29,318 bases of DNA from UBA1731 sp045595285. GTDB taxonomy: Bacteria > Verrucomicrobiota > Kiritimatiellia > RFP12 > UBA1067. The stretch is from NCBI GenBank assembly GCA_045595285.1, contig JAZOAC010000167.1, positions 1 to 29,318 on the forward strand, in the 5' to 3' direction. The notes under the pieces were generated by a model, which was not told the origin of the DNA, made no database searches, and saw nothing but the letters and a program-made list of their open reading frames with translations. Positions within the stretch are counted from its first letter, which is position 1. Each line of letters opens with the position of its first letter. Positions 23,098 through 29,318 of this stretch are shown piece by piece. The position numbers and the translations under genes are program-made.

Positions 23098-23108
23098 TAT
23101 GGTATAAT
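23098..23108 (+). promoter_or_regulatory. Extended -10 promoter (TATGGTATAAT), leaderless type
   Basis: The box ends only 8 nt (CTTCCGCC) before the ATG of the TPR gene, so the mRNA should begin at or within 2 nt of the start codon. Confidence 0.7.
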
Positions 23109-23116
23109 CTTCCGCC

Positions 23117-24055
23117 ATGAAGTATCCAGTTTTTCTTCTGTCTGTCATGTTTGCATGTGTCGCGCCGACTACGCGTGCCGCTTGGTACTGGCCGTTCGGA
23201 AACGATGAGGATTCGCCGGATGCGAAGCCCCGTCTCCACCGTCTTCTGGAGAACGCCAACGACCTCATCGAACAGGCCGAGGACGCAGCGCTGGACGGTG
23301 ATGCGGAAAAGGCTCTTGAACTGTACAACTCGGCGCTTACGAATCTCGTTGACGTCGCTGCCAAGAATCCCGACCGTGCCGAAAAGCCAGAGTTCGCCCC
23401 GTTGAGGAACAAGATCGCGGCGACGTCCGCCGCCATCGATTCGATCCGGTTCGCCCAGGTGAACCGCAACATCCGAGCCGTCGCCGTCACCGACACGACG
23501 GAACTGCAGAGGAAATATGATGAGGAGCAGGCAAGGAAGAAGGGTCTGAAAAAGCCGGCGGCAAAGACCCCTGAAGAAAAGCCTGCCGTCAGGGAAAAGG
23601 AGAGACCGGCGCCTTCGACTCCGGCTCCGGAGACGGCGGCAGAGAAACCTGCACCGGCGGCGTCCGCACCTGTCAAGAAACCCGCTCCAGCCAAACCTGT
23701 CGAGATCGCCGGTCTTGACGCGCGTGTGCAGACCGCCCTGAACGAGATACAGGCGAAGGACTACGCGGCGGCGGACCTTCTTCTTGCCGACCTTGAAAAG
23801 ACGCGTCCGAACGACCTGAACGTGCTGATTCTCCGCGCCGCCGCGCAGAACGGCCTCAAGTATCACCTTGCCGCCCGCCGTACGCTGGAGAAGGCGATGC
23901 GCGCACACCCGAAGCACTATCTTCCGTACTACAATCTCGCCTACCTGATGTTCAAGATCGAAGGTGAAGGGGCGGCGAGCGCCAGGCAGTACTACGAGCT
24001 CGGCCGCACATTGGGTGGCCCGCAGGATGCGCGACTCGAAAGGCGGTTCAAATGA
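23117..24055 (+). CDS. Secreted TPR-like repeat protein
   Basis: The 312-residue protein has a signal peptide (about 1-21, ending TTRA-A), one helical repeat pair (LLENANDLIEQAEDAALDGD, then AEKALELYNSALTNL), a Lys/Pro/Ala-rich linker (about 145-200), and a C-terminal TPR-like unit (QTALNEIQAKDYAAADLLLA, HLAARRTLEKAMRAHPKHYL). TPR proteins act as protein-binding scaffolds. The start is fixed by the promoter box. The last four bases overlap the next gene (ATGA), so the two products may work together at the envelope. Confidence 0.75.
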   Translation: MKYPVFLLSVMFACVAPTTRAAWYWPFGNDEDSPDAKPRLHRLLENANDLIEQAEDAALDGDAEKALELYNSALTNLVDVAAKNPDRAEKPEFAPLRNKIAATSAAIDSIRFAQVNRNIRAVAVTDTTELQRKYDEEQARKKGLKKPAAKTPEEKPAVREKERPAPSTPAPETAAEKPAPAASAPVKKPAPAKPVEIAGLDARVQTALNEIQAKDYAAADLLLADLEKTRPNDLNVLILRAAAQNGLKYHLAARRTLEKAMRAHPKHYLPYYNLAYLMFKIEGEGAASARQYYELGRTLGGPQDARLERRFK

Positions 24056-24657
24056 TCGGCATCCTGGTATTCGCCGCCGCGATGGACATTCTCGCAAACT
24101 GCCGGGCAATGCTGCCGGCGGAGCCCGTCACCATGAAGGGGGAGATAGTGCTCCGCAACCGCAGGGGCATCCCATCGGGCGAGTATGACTACACGCTCCG
24201 CTCCGACCGTACGGTGACGCCGGCAAGACTGACGCTGGAGTTCCGCGAACACGATTCGACCAATGTACTTGAACGCCATGAGATACTGCGTCCGGGCCCG
24301 GTGCCGGAAGGACGAGTCCTCAAGACGGACGTCACGTGGCTTGACCTCACCCTGGATTTCCTCTGGTGGCCGAAGGCGGAGTTCGATGCCGAACGGGAGG
24401 GTGAGACGGTCCACGGGCAGAAGTGCGATGTCATCCTGATATCGAACGGCGAAAAGCGGGTCCGCGCATGGTGCGACAGGAAGACCGGCTGCCTGATGCA
24501 GGCCGAGGAGCTGAGGGACGGCAAGCCGCGCCGCCGTCTCTGGGGCACCCGCATCAAGAAGTTTGACGGACGCTGGTTCCCGAACGTGCTTGAAGTGGAG
24601 ACGTTGGGTTCCGGCCATCGCACGAAGATAATCGTGGACGATCTGAAGGTGAACTGA
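24052..24657 (+). CDS. LolA-like outer-membrane lipoprotein-sorting family protein
   Basis: The 201-residue protein begins with a short hydrophobic stretch and is mostly beta-strand. Segments such as VTMKGEIVLRNRRG, LTLEFREHDSTNVLERHEIL, TWLDLTLDFLWWP, VRAWCDRKTGCLMQAEE and LWGTRIKKFDGRWFPNVLEV match the half-barrel pattern of LolA-like 'outer membrane lipoprotein-sorting' proteins, including the usual W-x-P turn. These bind lipid chains in the periplasm. It overlaps the TPR gene by 4 nt. Assignment is by pattern, and the signal peptide is weak. Confidence 0.65.
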   Translation: MIGILVFAAAMDILANCRAMLPAEPVTMKGEIVLRNRRGIPSGEYDYTLRSDRTVTPARLTLEFREHDSTNVLERHEILRPGPVPEGRVLKTDVTWLDLTLDFLWWPKAEFDAEREGETVHGQKCDVILISNGEKRVRAWCDRKTGCLMQAEELRDGKPRRRLWGTRIKKFDGRWFPNVLEVETLGSGHRTKIIVDDLKVN

Positions 24658-24665
24658 GGAAGAGT

Positions 24666-27494
24666 ATGAAGATTAGAGTTCTGCTGACGTCGGCATTGGC
24701 GGCTGCGGCATGCGCCGCATCGCCTTTTGAGCATTGCATATGCGATTCCGTATCGCTGAACGGCGCATGGGAGATGGCGTATCAGCCGTATGAGTGGGAA
24801 GGCCTGACCCAGCCGTCGTTCCGGGGGAAGGTGGTCGACGGGGCCGTGCCCGGATACTGGGAGGACATGGCAGATGCATTCCGTTCCGCCGGAATCAAGG
24901 ATGAGTTTCGCGTCAATCCGCTCTATGAGGTGCAGAAGCTTCCCGCCTCCGGATATGCTTCGGACATTACCCTGCCGAACATCTACGGGTGCTTCTTCTA
25001 CCGCAGGACGGTCCAGCTGGAGCGCGAGGGTGAGGCGTTCCTTGCATTCGAGGGGGTGCGCAACCAGGTGCATGTGTGGATCAACGGACAGTTCGTTGCG
25101 TTCCGGGCCGGATTCTCCACTCCATTCGAGCTGGCCGTTCCAGCCGGGGTGCTGAAGAAGGGCTCCAACGAGATCGTCATGGCCGTTTCGAACAATCCGA
25201 ATCTCGGATACAACGGTGGATATGTGAGCGGTCTCTCGACCCGCGCAAACTTCAGGGCGACGGGTGGAGTGAACGGAAGACTCGAGCTGCGCTTCCCTAA
25301 GAACGGGATCTCTGACGTGTATGTGACGACGGCCGCAGATCTCAGGACGTTCACCGTCCATGTCGGCGGCGCCTGCACCGGGGGTTTCTCGTATGAAATC
25401 CGCGACGGAGCCTCGGTCATCGCAAACGGGAGAGCCAAGGGCGATTTCACTCTCAGGACGTACGGCTACACGCTCTGGTCGCCGGAGAACCCGAAGCGCT
25501 ATGAATTGAAGATATTCACTCCCGAAGGGTCTTACAGCCAGAAGTTCGGCATCCGCCGTCTGGTGGCCGAAGGCGAAAAACTCAAGCTCAACGGAAAGCC
25601 GATCTATCTGCGTGGAGTCACGGAGCACTGCTATTTCCCGAAGACGCTCAGCCTTCCGCGCGATCTCGACTACTACCGCATGATCACGGCCAAGCGCAAG
25701 GAACTCGGGTTCAACTTTGTCAGATTCCATACGTTCGTGCCGCCGGTTGAGTACCTTGAGGCAACTGATGAACTCGGCATGGTTGTGCACATGGAGTCCC
25801 CCAACTTCGTGACGGAGGCGGAATTCGAGTCGATCATCGCATTCGCCCGCCGCCATCCCTCCGTGGTGATATACTGCACGGGCAACGAGACGCGGATCGA
25901 CAGGATGGCAGAGGTATATCTGCGCGACATCGCCGACATGGTGCATGAGCGCACGGATTCGCTCTTCTCGCCGATGAGCGCGATGCGCGGCGCCGAATAC
26001 CATCTCATGAAGGGCAAGGATGTGGTTGCGGAGAAACCGTTCGCACACAATCCCGAACGGATTTCGCGCATGTCCGAATATTGCGATCTCTTTACATCGT
26101 ATCAGCTCGGCGTCACAAGCTACGATTCCCTGAACTTGGGGACGGCCGCGGATCTCGATGCCTGGGGCGACGTCTATTGCGGGAAGCCCCGCACCTCGCA
26201 CGAGATATGCATAGACAGCAGCTATGTGGATCTTGGGCTCGAAAAACTCTACCCTGAAAACTCCCCGATACTCAAGACGGGGCTCTTCTCGGAGCCTCGC
26301 AGGATTCTAAAGGAAAAGGGATTGCTTGACCGCGCGGACGTCTATTTCCGCAATTCGTGTGAATGGATGTGGCGCATTCGCAAGCACTGCTTCGAGAAAC
26401 TTCGTGCGGCGGATCGAGTTGTCGGGTACGATTTCCTTGGCGACATCAACACGCATTGGCATACATTCGGCTATTCCGTTGGGATGATGGACGAGTTCTA
26501 CCGCCTCAAGCCGGGCGAAAGCGTCGCCAACGCGCTCCGCTACAATTCTGCGGCCGTTGTGCTTTCCAATCTTGGAAGCGATTTCAACGTGACGGCAGGA
26601 GATGTGAAGAAGGTTGAGTTTTCCGTGTCCAACTACGATGCGCCTGCGCCGGACGGCAGACTTGAGGTGACCTTCGAGGACGAACGCGGTAATGTCGTGT
26701 TCTCCGACACTGTCAGCGCGGGCAATGTTCCCTGCGGAAAGGTTTCAGGCGTTGGACATGTCGATATCCCGATTCCGCAGTCGGTGGCAGCGAAGAAGTA
26801 TATGCTGAAGGTGTCGTTCTCCGGCGGTATGGTGAAGGCCTCGAACCAATGGGAGATGTACGCATTCCCCAAAGTTGAGCCGGCCTCCACTCCCGTTGAC
26901 GCGAAGGTGCTTTCCTCCGCAGGCGAAGCAGAGCTTGTATCAGCTCTTGAAAATGGGGAAAGGGTGCTTCTGCTCGGCGCAGGCCCTTTCAAGTCGCTCA
27001 AGACGACATTCCGCATCGGTCTTGCCGGACGCTGTTCGGGCAACTATGCCACGGTCATCAGGCATGGACACCCGGCATTTGAGGAAATGCCGCACGATGG
27101 CTTCTGCGGGTGGCAGTTCCGCCGCCTGATGGAGGGTGGCCGCGCCGTCCAGCTGGAGACTGACGTGCCTTTCGATCCGGTGGTCGACATCGCGTCCGCC
27201 ATCAAGCATGTTATCCGTCAGGCGATGGTGTTCGAATACCGTGTCGGGAAAGGGCGTCTCATGGTATGTTCGTTCAAGTTCGGCGACAAGGATCCTGCCG
27301 CCGTCTGGCTGAAGGACAGGCTTATCGCCTACGTCTCCGGAGCGAAGTTCAATCCGCGGCACGAGATATCGGTCGCCCAGCTCAAGGCGCTCATTGGCGC
27401 GCCGCTTGCGACAGGGGCGAAGAATTCCAACCGTGCGCGCAACCCCAACGATCCGTCCAGCGCCGTCCGTGCAGGACGCTTCGCCCGGCCGTGA
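24666..27494 (+). CDS. Secreted GH2 family glycoside hydrolase (beta-galactosidase/glucuronidase type)
   Basis: The 942-residue protein has a signal peptide (MKIRVLLTSALAAAACAA), a jelly-roll sugar-binding domain (about 35-200: VPGYWED, YRRTVQL, NQVHVWING), an Ig-like domain (to about 310), and the GH2 barrel opening KLNGKPIYLRGVTEH. The acid/base Glu408 sits in CTGNE and the likely nucleophile is Glu513 in RTSHEICID. C-terminal beta domains follow, the last with a ThuA-like flavour. The enzyme cleaves terminal beta-linked sugars; which one is not clear. The 3' tail (RARNPNDPSSAVRAGRFARP) is basic and low complexity. It lies 8 nt after the LolA-like gene. Confidence 0.83.
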   Translation: MKIRVLLTSALAAAACAASPFEHCICDSVSLNGAWEMAYQPYEWEGLTQPSFRGKVVDGAVPGYWEDMADAFRSAGIKDEFRVNPLYEVQKLPASGYASDITLPNIYGCFFYRRTVQLEREGEAFLAFEGVRNQVHVWINGQFVAFRAGFSTPFELAVPAGVLKKGSNEIVMAVSNNPNLGYNGGYVSGLSTRANFRATGGVNGRLELRFPKNGISDVYVTTAADLRTFTVHVGGACTGGFSYEIRDGASVIANGRAKGDFTLRTYGYTLWSPENPKRYELKIFTPEGSYSQKFGIRRLVAEGEKLKLNGKPIYLRGVTEHCYFPKTLSLPRDLDYYRMITAKRKELGFNFVRFHTFVPPVEYLEATDELGMVVHMESPNFVTEAEFESIIAFARRHPSVVIYCTGNETRIDRMAEVYLRDIADMVHERTDSLFSPMSAMRGAEYHLMKGKDVVAEKPFAHNPERISRMSEYCDLFTSYQLGVTSYDSLNLGTAADLDAWGDVYCGKPRTSHEICIDSSYVDLGLEKLYPENSPILKTGLFSEPRRILKEKGLLDRADVYFRNSCEWMWRIRKHCFEKLRAADRVVGYDFLGDINTHWHTFGYSVGMMDEFYRLKPGESVANALRYNSAAVVLSNLGSDFNVTAGDVKKVEFSVSNYDAPAPDGRLEVTFEDERGNVVFSDTVSAGNVPCGKVSGVGHVDIPIPQSVAAKKYMLKVSFSGGMVKASNQWEMYAFPKVEPASTPVDAKVLSSAGEAELVSALENGERVLLLGAGPFKSLKTTFRIGLAGRCSGNYATVIRHGHPAFEEMPHDGFCGWQFRRLMEGGRAVQLETDVPFDPVVDIASAIKHVIRQAMVFEYRVGKGRLMVCSFKFGDKDPAAVWLKDRLIAYVSGAKFNPRHEISVAQLKALIGAPLATGAKNSNRARNPNDPSSAVRAGRFARP

Positions 27495-27538
27495 GTCCGG
27501 AGATGATTCCGACAATCCGTTAAGAGACGAAAACCACA

Positions 27539-28468
27539 ATGAGAAGAGTCCCTGGAAACATTGAACAGTTTTTGGTAGGCAAGCCGGGAAATGACAAGCC
27601 GTTGCAGGATTTCCTTGCGGAAAGGTGTGGACTTTCCCGCCGTGCGGCCAAGGCGATCATCGATGGGCGCAGCGTGTGGGTGAACCGCAAGTGCATCTGG
27701 ATCGCGCGCCATATGCTCCATACCGGCGATACGGTGGAGGTTCCGCGTGCCGTGGTGAGTGCGGCCAGGCGTCAGCCGGGCAGCGACCGTTCGGATTCCG
27801 GACGCAAGCCGGAATCGACTCCGTCCCGTTCCACGCCGGCGAGGCACGTGCGCGTTCTTCTTGAGACGCCGGATTACGTCGTGGCAGACAAGCCTGCGGG
27901 CTTCTTGAGCTGCGGAGATCCGAAGTCCGTGGAGATGATTCTCAGGCTTCAGCTCCACATCCCAACGCTTGAGGCGGTGCACCGTCTCGACCGCGACACG
28001 ACAGGATGCCTCCTTCTCGCGAAGACGCACTCCGCCTTCACTGCGGCGGTCGAGGTGTTCAAGACCCACAGCGTGAAGAAGACGTATCACGCAATCGTCG
28101 CCGGCCGGTTCCCCCATCCGCACGAGACGATCAACGCTCCAATAGAGGGCAAGCCGGCGATTTCGCACGTCACGCGCGAGTCGGCGTCGCAGGATGCATC
28201 CTTCCTGAAGGTCCGCATCGAGACCGGTCGCACGAACCAGATCCGCCGTCATCTTTCGTCGATACGCTTCCCGATCGTGGGGGACAGGATGTTCGGTCTC
28301 AAGACCGCACGCGATCCCAGGCTGATGATGGTTCCCCGCCAGATGCTTCATTCATCCGGACTGGAGCTTCCCGATCCGATGCGGAAGGGCAAGGAGGGGA
28401 TACGCGTGCACAGTCCGCTGCCCGCGGATTTCCGTCAGTGCCTGAAGACCTTCGGAATGGGCAAGTGA
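27539..28468 (+). CDS. RluA-family pseudouridine synthase
   Basis: The 309-residue protein has an N-terminal S4 RNA-binding domain (about 20-70: LQDFLAERCGLSRRAAKAII), a basic Ser/Pro-rich linker (75-105), and the RluA catalytic domain. The signature HRLDRDTTG holds the catalytic Asp151; KKTYHAIVAG and TGRTNQIRRHL (the RTHQIR-like motif, here with Asn for His) follow. The family converts specific uridines in rRNA or tRNA to pseudouridine. The target cannot be told from sequence alone. It ends one base before nth. Confidence 0.9.
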   Translation: MRRVPGNIEQFLVGKPGNDKPLQDFLAERCGLSRRAAKAIIDGRSVWVNRKCIWIARHMLHTGDTVEVPRAVVSAARRQPGSDRSDSGRKPESTPSRSTPARHVRVLLETPDYVVADKPAGFLSCGDPKSVEMILRLQLHIPTLEAVHRLDRDTTGCLLLAKTHSAFTAAVEVFKTHSVKKTYHAIVAGRFPHPHETINAPIEGKPAISHVTRESASQDASFLKVRIETGRTNQIRRHLSSIRFPIVGDRMFGLKTARDPRLMMVPRQMLHSSGLELPDPMRKGKEGIRVHSPLPADFRQCLKTFGMGK

Positions 28469-28469
28469 C

Positions 28470-29123
28470 ATGACCGTCAAGGACATCCCCGCCGTCGACC
28501 GCGCACTCAAGAAGGAGTTCAAGGCGCATTCCGCGCCGATCATCGAACTTATTGAGGCGCAGACGCACGATCCGTTCTGCGTCCTGATCGGGACGATACT
28601 TTCCGCGCGCACAAAGGACCAGTGCACGGCAGGTGCGGTGAGGCGCCTTTTCGCCGCCGCGAAGGGGGATGCGTTCCGTCCTGAAGACCTTGAACGTCTG
28701 GCAGTGGATGAGATAGAAAAGCTCATCTATCCGGTTGGATTCTATCGCGACAAGGCCCGCCACCTGAAGGCGTTGCCGAAGGTGCTCAAGGATCGTTTCG
28801 GCGGTGTTCTGCCGAATACGGTGGAAGAACTGTGCGAGCTGCCCGGCGTCGGACGCAAGACCGCAAACCTGACGGTTGCGGTGGGCTTCAACCTTCCTGC
28901 GATATGCGTTGACGTGCATGTGCACCGCATATGCAACAGGTGGAATCTCGTGGATACGAAGACGCCGCTTGAGACCGAAATGGCTTTGAGGCGTATTCTT
29001 CCGGTGAAGTTCTGGAAAACCTGGAACTCGCACATTGTTTCGTTCGGCCAGACGCGATGCGGTCCGATACGCCCCAAATGCGAGGGCTGTCCGATCTCAC
29101 GCTTCTGCGCGTATACCGCGTGA
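28470..29123 (+). CDS. nth: Endonuclease III, DNA glycosylase/AP lyase
   Basis: The 217-residue protein has the helix-hairpin-helix LPGVGRKTANL with catalytic Lys130, the catalytic Asp148 in VDVHVHRICNR, and a C-terminal 4Fe-4S loop with Cys197, Cys204, Cys207 and Cys213 in the usual C-x6-C-x2-C-x5-C spacing. It removes oxidised pyrimidines and nicks the abasic site in base excision repair. The start lies one base after the preceding stop, so it is translated with the pseudouridine synthase. Confidence 0.95.
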   Translation: MTVKDIPAVDRALKKEFKAHSAPIIELIEAQTHDPFCVLIGTILSARTKDQCTAGAVRRLFAAAKGDAFRPEDLERLAVDEIEKLIYPVGFYRDKARHLKALPKVLKDRFGGVLPNTVEELCELPGVGRKTANLTVAVGFNLPAICVDVHVHRICNRWNLVDTKTPLETEMALRRILPVKFWKTWNSHIVSFGQTRCGPIRPKCEGCPISRFCAYTA

Positions 29124-29151
29124 TGCGGTGAAGTGTACAGAACGGGGCGCT

Positions 29152-29171
29152 GCGGGCTGAGGACAGTCCGC
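29152..29171 (+). terminator. Hairpin after nth
   Basis: GCGGGCTG pairs with CAGTCCGC (one G-T wobble) around an AGGA tetraloop, 28 nt after the nth stop. A T-run (ATTTTT) appears only about 20 nt later, so it may be a terminator or a 3' stabiliser. Confidence 0.4.
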
Positions 29172-29318
29172 CCTACCTCTGGAGTTTACCCATTTTTCGA
29201 ATGACAAAATGCGTTTGCCCCCGATAAATAAAGGCTGAGGCAGTGATTTTCACCTTTCGGCAACTGGAATAGTCGGTTTTCCAGGTGCGCCGTATTGAGT
29301 GCCTGCGAATCTGCGGAA

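Noticed and set aside
24189..26201. A 670-codon open frame on the minus strand opposite the LolA-like and GH2 genes
   Set aside because: It spans two well-supported plus-strand genes and shows no family motif or ribosome binding site.
29140..29185. RNase P RNA-like string (GAGGACAGTCCGCCC) after nth
   Set aside because: The resemblance to the GAGGAAAGTCCGGGC start of RNase P RNA is partial, it lies inside a simple 8-bp hairpin, and the rest of the RNA is not seen before the window ends.

Overview
The window reads as a chromosomal segment of a free-living or gut-associated member of the PVC group, most likely Kiritimatiellae or Lentisphaeria of Verrucomicrobiota. I infer this from the gene mix (secreted glycosidases, SUMF1/FGE-like proteins, a DUF4091/GH123-like hydrolase, an Asp-depleted HisI variant) and moderately GC-rich coding sequence. 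No rRNA is present to confirm it. Housekeeping genes (htpG, hisI, tatA, polA, frr, a pseudouridine synthase, nth) alternate with accessory glycan-degradation genes. I see no tRNA, rRNA, CRISPR array, phage or intact insertion sequence.

Layout: 1-122 is the start of an unknown minus-strand gene. 160-890 is gene-poor and holds a 27-bp palindromic element and two 15-bp-period minisatellites. 892-2564 encodes a secreted SGNH esterase and a secreted glycerophosphodiester phosphodiesterase. 2694-5303 carries htpG, hisI and tatA, closed by a strong hairpin. 5406-5900 (minus) is an ECF sigma factor, divergent from 6042-10194: a DRTGG protein, a CBS plus RsbT-like ATPase, and polA, joined by one-base stop/start overlaps. 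10285-10905 (minus) is an N-terminally truncated XylR-type AraC regulator, facing a five-gene secreted amino-sugar glycan operon (11044-17771: GH20, small secreted protein, SUMF1-like, GH123-like, M20 amidohydrolase). 17772-18364 is gene-poor, with gene remnants and the second copy of the palindromic element. 18412-23030 is frr, a tail-anchored Ala/Pro-rich protein and a three-gene ABC-2 exporter. 23117-29123 is a TPR-like secreted protein, a LolA-like protein, a secreted GH2 enzyme, an RluA-family pseudouridine synthase and endonuclease III.

The most unusual signals are these. (1) An extended -10 box, T(G/A)TG(A/G)TATAAT, recurs, and in five genes it lies only 8-10 nt before the start codon, implying leaderless mRNAs. 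(2) A 27-nt palindrome occurs twice, in opposite orientation, in the two gene-poor stretches. (3) HisI keeps its zinc cysteines but has lost all three metal-binding aspartates. (4) An ECF sigma factor is divergent from an RsbT-like switch operon. All calls come from reading the sequence alone, with no database search.
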